Shown: positions 34,853 to 45,700, counted from the stretch's first letter. The stretch: 64,000 nucleotides of DNA from Ophiobolus disseminans (GCA_010093685.1 MU006216.1:199065-263064), one strand, 5' to 3'. Notes: generated by a model from the sequence alone, not told the origin. Program-made: numbers and translations.

Positions 34853-35166
34853 TGTTACGACCCAATACTCAGAAGGTCAGGGCAGCCGCCCGGAGCTTAT
34901 GAAGGACCAATAGGGTCGCACAGGAAGAGACCCATCCCGGGGCTGCGCCGCAGTCACGTGACCAGATCACGATGCCAAGGGTGAGCTCACGCAGCTCACG
35001 ACTACCAACGTGAGCTATGGTAGTATATAGACACCCGCGATGGGCTCTTACAGCTCATCGTGTTCGACTCAATATAGCGATCTTGATACAGCCTTCCCAG
35101 CAACCCTGATCTTTGTAGTGATACTTCGTGACTACTCTCTCTGTTCTCACGGTTAGAACTGTCACA
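34853..35166. mobile_element. Probable solo LTR of a retrotransposon
   Basis: The segment begins TGTTACGACCC and ends AACTGTCACA, so it has TG...CA ends with imperfect inverted termini (TGTtAC / TGTGAC). At about 314 bp it is the right size for a fungal Gypsy-type LTR. It contains TATA-like elements (AGTATATAGAC near 35023, CAATATAGC near 35073). I see no second copy, no reverse transcriptase and no convincing target-site duplication, so it is a solo or degraded LTR at best. Confidence 0.45.
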
Positions 35167-35863
35167 ACCTCCCCTGCTTGTCCATCTGCGAAACCCAACC
35201 CTTGTGCCTCAGAACACCAGAGATATCCTCTCTACTTCCAAGTGCCCTTCACACGGTTCTGTTCAGGCTCTTATTGGTTGCAGCCAATCTGAACCGAGAT
35301 CAGATGAAAACCTTTCACCTGATCTCTAGAAGACTGTGTCAAATTCATCACTGTTTACCTTGCACTTATGATCAACCCATCGCACCCTTACATTATGTAG
35401 TATAGTCTGCAGCATAGCCCTGCTAAAATTTCTACATGCATCTCTACTACCGGTTCATCGTGTGGGGCATGTTAGGTACTAGTAATGCATCTCTAAGAAA
35501 GCTGCGCGCAGCTCTCTCTTAAACATGCGGCATGCCGGGTGGTTTAGAAGTTAGAACACATGCCTGCACGGTGCACCCTTGTAGAGGCTTCCATAATAGA
35601 AGTCTATCTTCCTACAACGTCTACGAGGTGTACTTAACTTATCTCTACAAATCAGCGAATCATTCATTAGTCAGTACGTTAAACATACAAGTGCGCTGAA
35701 GGAGGGTTGCGCATCCTGTCATTCAAGATCGAACGAAGACCACGCTAACGTACGTTAGTTGATGTGGCGCCTCTTATCGATAGCATCGATTTGCGCCCAC
35801 CAAAAAAGTTTCGAGCGGTTCAAGCCTCACACAACTCACCATAATACGACATCAACGCCCGAA
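35167..35863. other. Remaining repeat-flank DNA before RRP1
   Basis: Mixed and partly AT-rich, with a perfect short palindrome AGCTGCGCGCAGCT near 35501 and GCATGCGGCATGCC-like elements near 35524. It may be further transposon debris. The last 100 bp are the RRP1 promoter. No gene is called. Confidence 0.4.
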
Positions 35864-36723
35864 ATGTCTTCAGAAACGCAAAACAACCCGTTTATACGGC
35901 ATCTCGCTTCTAGTGGTATGCGCAAGCTTTTTCTGCCGACTATACAGTACGAGACTGACGATTGCGACAGACAAGAAAGTTCGCGATCAGGCACTCGATT
36001 CACTACGAACATACCTCGGCGCGCAGTCAGAAATATCAGAGCTTGATCTGCTGAAGCTATGGAAGGGCTTGTTCTACTGTATGACATCCCTCCGGATAGA
36101 CACGCGACGCTATCCTCTCTCTATCAGGCTGGACCTAACACCATGTAGGCCTCTGGATGCAAGACAAGATGGCCTTCCAACAAGCCCTCTCACGCGACCT
36201 CGCGTCTCTCGTCTCCAGCCTACGTACATCCGTCGTTCTCCCCTTCCTCCGTGCCTTCTGGCTCACCATGTCACGCGAATGGTCACACATTGAGGCGCTT
36301 CGGCTCGACAAGTTCCTCTACCTCATCCGCCAATACCTCAATGCATCGTTCCAGTTTCTTTCGCGGCGGAAATGGAAGACCAGTGTCCTGGAGGACTGGA
36401 ACACAATCATCAACGAAACACCACTGAACACCACGGACATGAAGATACCCAACGGGCTACGATATCACGTATTGGATATCTGGGTGGATGAGCTGGATAA
36501 GGTGGCGGGCAAGAAGTGGGAGAAGGAGACAAAGAGCCAGGTGTTGGAACTGCTGATGGAGCCAGTTGAGACAATGGCGCAAGACGGCAAGCTCAAGGTG
36601 CTAAGAAATGCTGCGAAGGAAACCCTGAGCGACGAGAGGTTGAGTGCGTGGAGAGGGATAGTCGACGAGGCCCCGAGCGACGAGGAAGAAGATGCAGCGT
36701 CGGAATGGGGCGGCTTCGACTAG
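35864..36723 (+). CDS. RRP1: Ribosomal RNA processing protein RRP1 (Nop52 family)
   Basis: Nucleolar factor for 27S pre-rRNA processing and 60S assembly. Exons 35864-35915, 35971-36078, 36149-36723; 244 residues. Family hallmarks: NPFIRHLASSDKKVRDQALD at the start, LLKLWKGLFYCLWMQDK across the second splice, then WSHIEALRLDKFLYLIRQY and NGLRYHVLDIWVDEL. It ends in the acidic tail SDEEEDAASEWGGFD. The length matches the compact fungal form. Both introns are needed to join the motif, which confirms the model. Confidence 0.92.
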
Positions 36724-36942
36724 ACGTGAAGGACCGGAAGATATGGACATCATTGTGCATTTTAGCGGGGCGTTAAGGCGAATCCACATGCATGACCTCG
36801 AGCACAGGTCCGACTACACTATATCTGCGAACACAGTATCACCCAGACCCTCCTCCACGCCCATCTCGCTCACTCCTCGCGCTCGTTCCGAATCGCACCA
36901 TCTACCCACACATCAGCACACATTCGACTCCACAACCGGGCG

Positions 36943-37476
36943 TCACTCACACTTCGTCCCTCCCCCACCATCCCTCCCCTCCCCCTCCTCCTCAGTATAC
37001 TTGCCCAACAAATCCGGCCTCACACACAGCACATACACCCTCCACACCAACGGCGGCGCCAACAGCCCCATACACCCCACCGCAACCCCCACACTCAGCG
37101 CCGCATCCCGCCCACCCCCCTTCGTAGCCTCAATCGCCAGAATCGGCAGCAAACACGCCTCTCCCAGCCCCAACATCAGGTACGTCGGACGCCTGCTCTC
37201 GATCCCATTGCGCGTGTTCGTTGCGCCGGCGAGGAGGGCGGTCGTTAGCCCGCCGACCACTATGCCGCCGAAGAGGCGCGCGAAGAGCACGGACGAGGGG
37301 TTGATGTGCGAGGGGTGCAGGAGGAGAAAGGACAGAATCCAGCGCGTGTGGGTTATGAGGGGGATTGTGAAGAGGTTGGCGGTGGCTTCGAGGAGGAAGG
37401 CGGTGCGGATTGTGGAGCCGGTTGCGGTGGGGGAGGGGGTTATGGGGGGGTTTGTGGCGGGGGATTTGGTAGGCAT
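36943..37476 (-). CDS. Small hydrophobic membrane protein, unknown
   Basis: 177 residues if translation starts at MPTKSPATNPP. An in-frame ATG farther upstream (37623) would add a low-complexity Thr/Ser/Asn leader, which I judge less likely. Four hydrophobic segments are visible: AFLLEATANLFTIPLI, WILSFLLLHPS, a Gly-rich FGGIVVGGLTTALLAGA, and ALSVGVAVGCMGLLAPPLVW. The product ends with an acidic/Gly tail. It resembles the many small four-helix fungal membrane proteins without assigned function. The gene converges on RRP1. Confidence 0.6.
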   Translation of the reverse strand: MPTKSPATNPPITPSPTATGSTIRTAFLLEATANLFTIPLITHTRWILSFLLLHPSHINPSSVLFARLFGGIVVGGLTTALLAGATNTRNGIESRRPTYLMLGLGEACLLPILAIEATKGGGRDAALSVGVAVGCMGLLAPPLVWRVYVLCVRPDLLGKYTEEEGEGRDGGGGTKCE

Positions 37477-37883
37477 GTTTGGTTGTGATGCGAATTGATA
37501 GGTTTTCGGTTGTTTTGAGGGAATAGGAGTAGAGGTTGTGTGTGTATTGTTTGTGTAGGAAGATAGTGTTGTTGCTAGAAGATATGCATGCGTGATGGTC
37601 ATGGTGTCGTATTTGATCTTCATACTTGCTCCGCGGCGTCTAGTTGTAACACCACGCTAATTGAGCACGTCTGGACCTCAGGGCCTTTACACATACAAGC
37701 CAACATAGCATCATACATCTACTCTCACTGCCTTGAAATTCATTGAATTCAATCTGCCAAGCATAGCTACCCGTTACGTCATGACCTGTACCACGCACCC
37801 AGAACACATGCACTTGCTCAAACACAATTGATTCCACCAAACTACGGCTGTTCCAATTCCCTGAACACGCGCCACACCCAACT
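37477..37883. promoter_or_regulatory. Divergent promoter, membrane protein / tocopherol-cyclase-like gene
   Basis: About 400 bp lie between two divergently transcribed genes. No clear TATA box or known site was recognised, and no gene was seen. Confidence 0.35.
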
Positions 37884-38912
37884 ATGAACCACAACGCACC
37901 ACACCCCGGCTCTAAATTCGAAGGCTGGTACACCAAATTCGACCTCTCCAGCGGCTCCCACATCGCCCTAATCATCTGCTCTGTCCCCCATGCCCCAACG
38001 CGCCCACACATGGTATCCTTTACATACTACCCCGCAAGCGGGCACCCGATCTTCCAGCGCGAACACTTCGTCGACGCCATCGAGCACGTGACCACGGATG
38101 CGAAGACCAAGGCGTTCGAACTGCGCGTCCCGGGACTGGGCCATATGCGCACGCAAGGCGACGGCACGAGCACGTATAGTTTCCGAGCTGGGGATTGGAG
38201 TTTCGAAGCGCAGAGTGAAGCTTACACGGCGTGGCGGCACGATAAAGCGACGCCGGAAGGGTGGATGATTCATCTCCCACTCCCTCTGCACTGGCATGTG
38301 CATTCGCTGTGCTCGCCGTGTACATTCCATCTCTCGATTCCGTCGCTCGGGGATAATTTCCCGCCCGCGGATTCCCGGGGGCGCGCTACATTCCACCAAG
38401 AAAAGAACTGGGCGAATAGTTTCCCCGACGCGCATATGTGGGTGCAAGCCTGGGATGCGCATAACAACAAAGGCGTGTGTCTCGCCGGCGGGAAAATTCT
38501 GGGCCAGACGGCGTACATGTGCGGATATCGCTCACCCACACTGAACCTCGATTTCGTTCCGCCCTTCTCAGTCTCCTACTTGAATATCTTCTCGCCCTTC
38601 ATGGCCGTGGACATTAACTACCCCGCCCGGACTTTCGCCCTTTCTGTGTCGAATTACTTCCACAAGCTCGAGCTCAAAGCGCACGCGCCAAAGGAGTACG
38701 GCTGGTTTGGGCTTGCGAGTCCGTTTCCGGACGGGCATAGGCGAAATCTGTGCCGGGAGAGCTTTTTGGCGACGATTGAGGTTGGGGTGTTTGAGAGGGA
38801 GGGGTGGATGCCGTGGAGTGGGTGGAGGGAGGTTGGAACGGAGAGGTTTGAGGGTGCGAGTTTGGAGTTTGCGGGGGGGTATTATGCGGATAGGGGGGAG
38901 AAGGAGGAGTAG
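37884..38912 (+). CDS. Tocopherol cyclase-like domain protein
   Basis: 342 residues, single exon. It starts with the family hallmark KFEGWYTKFDL (FEGWYYK motif). Further matches to the tocopherol cyclase-like fold (PF14249) are WHVHSLCSP near the middle, the FHQEKNWANSFPDAHMWVQA block, and GWFGLASPF ... HRRNLCRESFLATIEV near the end. Plant VTE1 closes the chromanol ring; ascomycetes do not make tocopherol. The fungal substrate is therefore unknown, and lipid or terpenoid-like ligand binding is only an inference. No signal peptide is evident. Confidence 0.82.
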   Translation: MNHNAPHPGSKFEGWYTKFDLSSGSHIALIICSVPHAPTRPHMVSFTYYPASGHPIFQREHFVDAIEHVTTDAKTKAFELRVPGLGHMRTQGDGTSTYSFRAGDWSFEAQSEAYTAWRHDKATPEGWMIHLPLPLHWHVHSLCSPCTFHLSIPSLGDNFPPADSRGRATFHQEKNWANSFPDAHMWVQAWDAHNNKGVCLAGGKILGQTAYMCGYRSPTLNLDFVPPFSVSYLNIFSPFMAVDINYPARTFALSVSNYFHKLELKAHAPKEYGWFGLASPFPDGHRRNLCRESFLATIEVGVFEREGWMPWSGWREVGTERFEGASLEFAGGYYADRGEKEE

Positions 38913-39135
38913 GTGGGGTACTAGATGGTGTGAGATTTGAGGAAGTGGGAGTATACTTGCACTGAGACGCTCGTGGTGTTGGCTGGGGGTTGTGTGGGCG
39001 GGCGCAAAGTAGCGTTTATCAGAGTGTGTATATACCACCAGTGAGCGATGAATTATGGTCGTGTAGTGCAAGCTCAATGCACGGAGCTATGATTGTGCGT
39101 TGGAAGCGTCTTCAAGAAACGGGTCGTAACGTTGA
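38913..39135. other. Convergent 3' flanks
   Basis: Short interval between two converging genes, G-rich then mixed. Nothing else is visible. Confidence 0.4.
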
Positions 39136-40233
39136 TCAACTCTCGACCTCCCACGTCAGCGTCTCGCGGTCCTCAAACTGCATAGTCGTCCAAACATTCT
39201 TGCTCCCAAAGCCTTGCGCACTCAATGCAAACCACTTCCTCTCCTCAGCGCCATCCATGTCCACATCCTGCGTCCCATTCACTTTACCCTTGCTCTTGAA
39301 CACGTCCTTCCGAATCCCAAGAAACACATCCCTCACAAACGCCGGCGTGACAAAGCCTTTCCAGCGCACGCACACGATATCCCTTGTCGCGATCCCGGAG
39401 CCCAAATCCGGGACTTCGTACCGGGACAACCAGTCGCTGATGTCGTCTTTTGCGTCGAGGCGTGGGCTTTGAAGGCCGAGGAGGTGCAGATATTCGAGGA
39501 GCTCCAGCGATTCGTCCTGTGCGTATAGAAGCGTTGTATCTTTTTCGGCGATTTTCGGCACCAGCACACCCGGCATTTTGATCACGCTCGGTTCGACGTT
39601 GTGTAAGAAGGGCGCGTGTTTACTCAGCGCTTCCCTTTTCCCCTCCAGCGCCTCTCTGCTACTCGGATTCGCGTTCCACCACAGCCACGTCAGACTGCTA
39701 TCAAGCACGTTCTTGCACGCCCACTCTAGTCTCCCAAAGCCGCTCTTTCCGTGCTTCATTGAGGGGAGGCGCAGGTCGTACGTAACAATCCAGCGCTGCT
39801 TCTTGTGCTTCTTGCCGCCGTCTTCGATGGGTGTGCCTTGTAGTCCACACTTCTCGTATGTTGACCTGTCCAATTCCATCCTCAAGATACCCTCATATAA
39901 TTCGAAGCAGTTGTCCACGAGTGGCCGACCTTCGCTGAGCATGGCGATGTTGCCTTGCTTGATGTACGTGCCTAGAAATTCTGCCTCGAGGATGTCGCTG
40001 AGTTTCATATGCACGCGCGCGTATGTGCTGGTCGCAAGATTCTGGCGCACGAGCTCGTACATCTCTTCGGGCAGTATGAGGTCGACTGTGTGGCTGAAGT
40101 GCTGCTTGTTGAACGTCGCAAAGGGCTGCTTTTTGGTGGAAACATTTTGCGGGTCGATGTAGGAAGGGATGGTGGAATGGGTGAAGTAGATTTTTGTGTC
40201 TGGAATAGGGTCGGTGCGGTGGATTTCAAGCAT
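39136..40233 (-). CDS. Ribonuclease P p40-like subunit (Ribonuc_P_40 family)
   Basis: 365 residues, single exon. It begins MLEIHRTDPIPDTKIYFTHS. The body carries features of the RNase P/MRP p40 (RPP40) family: HTVDLILPEEMYELV near the N-terminus; LSDILEAEFLGTYIKQGNIA; GILRMELDRSTYEKCGL; the strand RWIVTYDLRLPSM followed by LEWACKNVLDSSLTWLW; and a C-terminal WFALSAQGFGSKNVWTTMQF. RNase P trims tRNA 5' leaders in the nucleus and MRP acts on pre-rRNA. In fungi this subunit is much less studied than in animals. Confidence 0.8.
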   Translation of the reverse strand: MLEIHRTDPIPDTKIYFTHSTIPSYIDPQNVSTKKQPFATFNKQHFSHTVDLILPEEMYELVRQNLATSTYARVHMKLSDILEAEFLGTYIKQGNIAMLSEGRPLVDNCFELYEGILRMELDRSTYEKCGLQGTPIEDGGKKHKKQRWIVTYDLRLPSMKHGKSGFGRLEWACKNVLDSSLTWLWWNANPSSREALEGKREALSKHAPFLHNVEPSVIKMPGVLVPKIAEKDTTLLYAQDESLELLEYLHLLGLQSPRLDAKDDISDWLSRYEVPDLGSGIATRDIVCVRWKGFVTPAFVRDVFLGIRKDVFKSKGKVNGTQDVDMDGAEERKWFALSAQGFGSKNVWTTMQFEDRETLTWEVES

Positions 40234-40736
40234 CGCGCGAGAGGGTCAGAGAGGTAATGCTGGTGATGTCAGTTGCTGTGGGCTGTAGCTCGATGAAGGT
40301 TTGCAGCTAAACTTTTCGCGCGGAACACAGTGGGGCGGAACTTCCCCGCAATGCGCGTCGCGTGCTTCAGCTTTGGCGCACGAATTTGGCGCGCGAACAT
40401 GTGGATGGCTTGATGCATGAAGTAAATTCGTCAATGCATGGTTTCAGCAATTGGGATATTCGCACGCAAATGTGGGTTTAAAACGAATGAGATCTATGCC
40501 AAAGAAAGGCATGCAACCTTCCCAGCGGCTATATCGTCGAAGCACTCGTAAACCAACCCCACGACCACACCACGTTGCCGTAAAGCCTGCATCGCCTAAG
40601 CCGTCTCGCAACGCCTTTTGAGCTTCTCGTGAGTCGTCCCCGTGCCTCCTAGAATCTCCGAACGCCTCATAGCCATATGAACACCTCGCACAATACCATC
40701 AGATAACGCCTCTAGTATATACGCCTTTCTGTCACC
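40234..40736. other. Intergenic between RPP40-like start and SIR2 stop
   Basis: 500 bp on the 5' side of the RNase P gene. It is CG-rich near 40320-40400 with GCGCGAA/TTTGGCGCGCG-like elements close to that start, then AT-balanced. No gene is seen. Confidence 0.4.
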
Positions 40737-42373
40737 TCATGATGACTGTGCGCTCTTCACAACGCTGTCAAACGCTTCATGCTTGATTTCGTTTTTAATA
40801 GGCTGTGACGCCAGATCCCGGGCCTTGACGCTGTACACGTGGTCAATCTCATTCACTGCCGACACTTCGTTCTCGTGGCCCCCGGGTATCATTTTGTGCT
40901 CGAGGATCCAGCCGGCGCGGCGAGCCAGCTCGGCTACGATGACATCGCAGTCGCCGAGCAGGTTGATATCGAAGTTGATATGGTGGATGGGCTGTACAAT
41001 GTTAGCTGCGGAGAGTTTATCAATGTCAAGAGTCGACTCACATCTCGCGATATGTAGATCTGCGGCACATCGCGGGGTAAGAAGTTTGGAATCTCCGAGA
41101 CTGGAGCAACCTTCATGCTGGTACCCATGACGATGACGAGATCCACCTTATCCTTGTCAACGTCCTTTAGTCGGTCGAAGAAGTTGTTGGGGAGCGCTTC
41201 TCCAAAGAAGGTAATGTCTGGCTTCATGATGCCGGGCTGAGGGATGTCGTATGCGCCGTCCGACTCGGAGTCCTCATCGCTTGATCGCTTCTTCCGGGCG
41301 CCATTGCCGTTCGAGGTGCGCTTCCGTTTCTTGCCAACCTTCTGGGCAGCGATCTCCTCGAGACACTGTTTGCACTCGGCCGGTTTCTGCGCGCGCACCG
41401 AGTCGAAGATGTCCTCGCCCGGTACGTTGAACTTGCACTTCCGACATGTTGCAGTTGCCCACGAGCCGTGACACTGAATGAGCTTGTCCTTGCTGATGCC
41501 AGCATTCGCCTCAACGTTGTCGATGTTCTGGGTGTAGTTTGTGAGCAGCTTGTCCTTGTCCTGCAGCAGCCGTATGAACTCGTGTGTCGGCGTCCATTTC
41601 TCGAGGTCCGGGATGATGTCACCGGCGAGCGCGTAGAAAGTGCGCGGGTCTTCGTCAAAGTTGTGGATGTCGAAGACCTGCTCCGGCTCCTCGTAGCCCA
41701 TCTGCAGCAGGCGCGAGTAGAAGCCCGTGTTCTTGGAGCGGAAGTCGGGTATGCCGAGACTGGTGGATATGCCTGCGCCGGTGATGACCATGATGTTCTT
41801 GCGCTCCTGCAGCAGCTTCGCGGCATCGTCTATCGTCTTGTACTGCTCCAGCCGCGGTCGCTTATTCAGCTCACGGTTGATGGCCAGGCCCAGCAGTTGG
41901 TAGAAGTGCTCGTCCGAGGCGTCTTCGAGGAACTTAGGTATCCTCACGCCAAACGCCGTGCACAGCTTGCGCGCCGTGATCTTCTCGTTTGTGATGTTCT
42001 CCAGCACAAACTGGCTGGCACCGACTTCATGGAGTCGCTGGCGCAGAGCCCGCGCCTCCTCGGCGGTGCACGTCTCCATGCCTACACCCTCCTGTCAATG
42101 GCTGCGTAGGGGGGCGCATCGCACGCCAGACTCACCGTTGGCAGAGTACTCAAACGCCTCCACCTCATCGAGAATCTCTTCATACAGCGACGCCGTGTCC
42201 CACGCCCCGCCATCGTCGTCGCTGTCTTTCTCGGGTGCAGGCACATCCTCTCCGTTCACTCTTGCCGCCTCCGACGCGCTTTCCGCTGGCTCGGCCTTCG
42301 CACCCATGGCCAAGGCAGCGGGCGGCGGGGCGGGTTGGTGGGTAGCGACAGGCCCCGAATAGGGAGCAGCCAT
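40737..42373 (-). CDS. Sir2/Hst1-type NAD-dependent histone deacetylase
   Basis: Exons on the minus strand 42373-42136, 42081-41042, 40991-40737; 510 residues. An acidic N-terminus and a Sir2 N-terminal helical domain (SQFVLENITNEKITARKLC) precede the sirtuin core. Core motifs are the NAD-binding GAGISTSLGIPDFRS, then TQNIDNVEANAG, the catalytic His in IQCHGSWATATC, and zinc ligands CRKC and CKQC. PGIMKPDITFFGEALP, VMGTSMKVAPVSEIPNFLP and LLGDCDVIVAELARRAGW follow. A Lys/Arg-then-acidic insert after the second Cys pair (KKRKRTSNGNGARKKRSS) looks like a nuclear localisation signal. Class I architecture matches yeast Sir2/Hst1, so a role in nuclear gene silencing is expected. The last exon is required for the C-terminal strand. 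Divergent from the F-box gene. Confidence 0.92.
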
Positions 42374-42986
42374 GATTTCTACGCCTCACCGACTCCTAGA
42401 GCGGAAGAAAAGTCAAGATTACTGGTCGAGTGCTGAGGTAAGGAAATGTGTTCCGACCCTCCACGGTACCGCTCTAGCGCACGGAGTTAGGCGCCGCCTG
42501 TCCACATCCAAGCTAGCGGCAACCTGCCACGCCCTCAGCACGGCTACTCGCAAACCAGTCCAACCCGCTGGATGCCACGCACGCGTGGACGCGCAAACAC
42601 GGTACTGGAGACACCGACACTCTCAGATGTGTCTGCATAGCGAGGCGTCAATCGAACCATCATACAGCATGTGACGTGTCCTGCCGAGTGCCCAAGCCCA
42701 TCATCCACTTTCTCATCGCGCCGTCTTCGCCAATCTCTGATGTGACCGGCTACAGGATCGTGGTTGCGCCTATGGTCATGCAAGCCGACGTCCAGCTACC
42801 CGTGAGAAGAAGCAAATCACCGTCCCCGGCATACCGACACGGTGCATTGGCGCGACACCGCTGTGCCGCATATGGTATCAGTGCGCCCCGTCACTTTTTC
42901 AACTTTCTTGAGATATAAGGTTCAAGCAGCCCAGGCAATCTTTGTGAGGTGATTTCGTGCTTCGCCTCCGCATCCCCCTTGATCTC
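42374..42986. promoter_or_regulatory. Divergent promoter, SIR2 / F-box gene
   Basis: About 610 bp shared by two divergent genes, fairly GC-rich (CGCGTGGACGCGC near 42580). No recognisable TATA box and no gene. Confidence 0.4.
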
Positions 42987-44043
42987 ATGACCTCTCTCCT
43001 TTTCTCGGGCGATGCCCCGAAGACGGCCTGTCCATTGAATGTCTCTTCGCCCCGCGTCGAGGAAATTCATGTACCACCCGCAACCGACCTTGCCGTTCTC
43101 CGCAATCGTCAAGGAAGGTCCCAGATCCCTGTCGCTCACGCCACTAGGCGAAGTGGTTCAGCTTCGCAAAACAGCCTCGACACCATTCCAGTCGAAATTG
43201 TCAGTCACATTCTATCGTACCTCGTACATCCACGTTCCCATCTTCCAGGACTTACCGAGGCCCAAAGCGACCATGATATCTCCAAGAAAGTCAAAATGGC
43301 CATCAAGAGCAAGGAAAATCTGACTAAACCATCGGCGAGCGATAGCTGGGCGGCTGATCTCTTCACGATCAGTTTTACTAAGCACCCGTTCAATGCGCTG
43401 TCGCTCACCTCGAGACGTTGCCGTGAGCTAGTAGAGAGCTATTGCAGTCATCGTGTCAGAGCATGCAACCCTTTCAACTTGCCCTTTGCACGTTTCGACA
43501 AACACGGATCAAAGTGCGTGTGGCCTGACCTGAGCGGCATTGTTTACCGTCGACTCTGGCTACAGCATGCTCCACGAAAGTGTGTCTACTGCGAAGCAGT
43601 GATTGACCAGTACCCATTCCCGATACTGAAGCGACTCATAACAGGCTGCGAAGACTGCTTCTACCGTCTGACTCTTGTGAATACCCCTTTGTTGATGTTC
43701 ACGTTCAACTGCTGATGAGTTCTAGTCTCTTGAAGAAATTGAGCTCCAGTATCACATCTCAAAGACCACGATCGTCAACTCGCCAACCATAAGGGGCAAT
43801 CGCGACACAGTCTGGTTCCTTCGCACCGATGTCGAAGCCCTGGCATTACAGCTGTACGGCACTCGTGCTTTCCATGCAGCTCACCCGAAGCAATTTGGCA
43901 AGCCATGCTCAATCTGCGCGATCACGAGGTTCAAACCCGAGTTTCGAGACAACAAGAGCAGGTCGAATTCGAAAATCGAACGTAGGGGTTTGAACCAGAA
44001 GAAGAGGTCCAGGCGATCAGTGCGAGCTATACCATTCACCTAA
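42987..44043 (+). CDS. F-box protein with Cys-pair motif
   Basis: Exons 42987-43676 and 43726-44043; 335 residues. The first ATG in frame is MTSLLFSGDAPK. The F-box core is SLDTIPVEIVSHILSYLVHP followed, after a hydrophilic insert, by PFNALSLTSRRCRELVESYC. Later come WLQHAPRKCVYCEAVID and TGCEDCFYRL, two CxxC pairs that may bind zinc, and in exon 2 KPCSICAITRFKP, a third pair. It probably acts as a substrate adaptor of an SCF ubiquitin ligase; the target is unknown. Proteins of this type are highly expanded in Pleosporales. Confidence 0.75.
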
Positions 44044-44690
44044 TCATCCTGATCCTAGAGGTCGGTGTCCTCCGCCTTCAGGAAACCAACTACCTTCACG
44101 CCCCACTCTCCTCCAAGCAAACGATCTCATTTTGTTGCATTTTTTTCATTCTCTTCGTGTCCGTCCAATGCAGCCTGTAGATGACCCGATGCTTGGACAG
44201 CCGTTTGATCAAAACATGTTTGATCTTCATGCGCACTAACCACCGCGTTTCAATTATCACATGTTTTGCCTTGTTTCCTTTCGTAGCACATTTCGGTTTG
44301 TCAGAATACCCCGACTGCCATAACGCAGTCATGAACCCCATTCATTAATAGACAATTGAACATTCAGACGATATGAACGAGTTATAAAACCAATGAAGGA
44401 AGAAATTAGCTAGCAATAACGTTGCGTTCCGCGCTCGTACAATCTCGCTCCCGTATCCTCCACGCGATTGATGTCTTTCAAGCATCAGGTCATGCGAAGT
44501 GTTATCAGATTGAATTGAGGTGTTGAGGCGACCCAGAGAGTTGGTACTCATGTGGTACCTGTCAATCTGCAGGTGTGCGGCTCAGCGCCTTGGCAGCACT
44601 TGAGGTTCATCCTTCGCCCCATTGCTTACCTATCAACCCCAACTTCAGCCTCAACAGAGTCGTTTTACTCTTAGATAATCGCTTGACGAA
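44044..44690. other. Intergenic, no gene seen
   Basis: About 650 bp, AT-richer than the flanks. A minus-strand frame of 68 codons (44345-44551) begins with ATG but has no recognisable features or intron continuation. I treat it as chance. Confidence 0.4.
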
Positions 44691-45700
44691 ATGTCGCTTT
44701 GGCGCGAAATCACACACACATTTCATGAGCTGTCCGAGGTCTACTACCTCTCGATACCAACATGGCTTGCCATAGGCGCCACTCTGCAGCTTATCTCACT
44801 TGCATGTCTACCTGCAAGGCTGAGTGCCTCAACCCCTGTGTTGTATCTTGTGGGCTGTGTTACCAGAACGATTACTAGCCCACGGCGCGTCTTTGAGACC
44901 AGTTCCCGCAGTGTGAAGCGAGGCAGATGGACTGCTGAGCTTCCCGCCCCAAATGCAGAGGACAAGAGCGACGGCTTGGTCATGTTTGTTCTCGGAGCTC
45001 GAATGAATCAGTACGTTGTGCCTCAGTCTACATCTTTACCCGTTGTCTGATACACTACAGCCCTCTCGGCCCACTTGCGCCCGGTAACGACGACATTGGC
45101 AGACCATTCGATGCGATGTGGGCCGAAGCTGAGACTAACCGCAACAAATGGGGCTGTAAGTAGACTTCCAGTCAACATTCATTCACATCTGTGCTCTGAC
45201 GTTACGACAAGTTCTCGGCCAGTCAGGTACTCTACACGACACGACAGATTCAGAAGGCGTCACTATGACGTGGCTCTCGTACTGGAAAGACCTCAACGGA
45301 CTACAAAGAGTTTGCTACTTCGGCACCCCACAGAGATGGTATGCTTGCGTACGATAAGGGGAAGTTTCCGTATATGGGCATCATGCATGAGACGTTTCAT
45401 GCGCTGGGTGGGCATTGGGAAACTATTTATGATGATATGCCTCCTTGGGGTTTGGTGCGTTCAAGTCTTCTATACCTGCGTTTCATGAATGTTAGGAATA
45501 CTGACTTATTTCAACTGCGCAGGAAGAACTGCTGAACAGAAGAGTACACTTTGTCCAAAGTCGAGTGGTGTCGGACATTCCTCGATGTTTCATCGCATGC
45601 GCCGTAATGCGGGGGACTCATCGCTTTGAGGGTCTCCGTTGCACATGCTCTCCGCCCTCGATGAGACTTGCGGGTTATGTAATGTGTGTGTAATTTAGGA
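44691..45700 (+). pseudogene. DUF4188 (af470-like putative monooxygenase), frameshifted
   Basis: The start MSLWREITHTFHELSEVYYL and membrane segment WLAIGATLQLISLACLPARL, then GLVMFVLGARMNHPLGPLAP, FLGQSGTLHDTT, and FPYMGIMHETFHALGGHWET identify the DUF4188 family. That family includes af470 of the fumagillin cluster, a haem-free monooxygenase-like fold. Exons 1-3 start 44691, 45061 and 45212. Exon 3 is open in one frame to WLSYWK and then continues in another (DYKEFATSAPHRDGMLAYDK). The two frames would meet if one base were absent from the AAA at 45286-45288. The C-terminal exon (from about 45531) is uncertain. It is either a recent pseudogene or a sequence error. An N-terminal membrane anchor is likely. 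Confidence 0.7.

Noticed and set aside
34853..35166. Full LTR retrotransposon
   Set aside because: No second LTR, primer-binding site, gag or pol remnants were found in the window; only a solo LTR is plausible.
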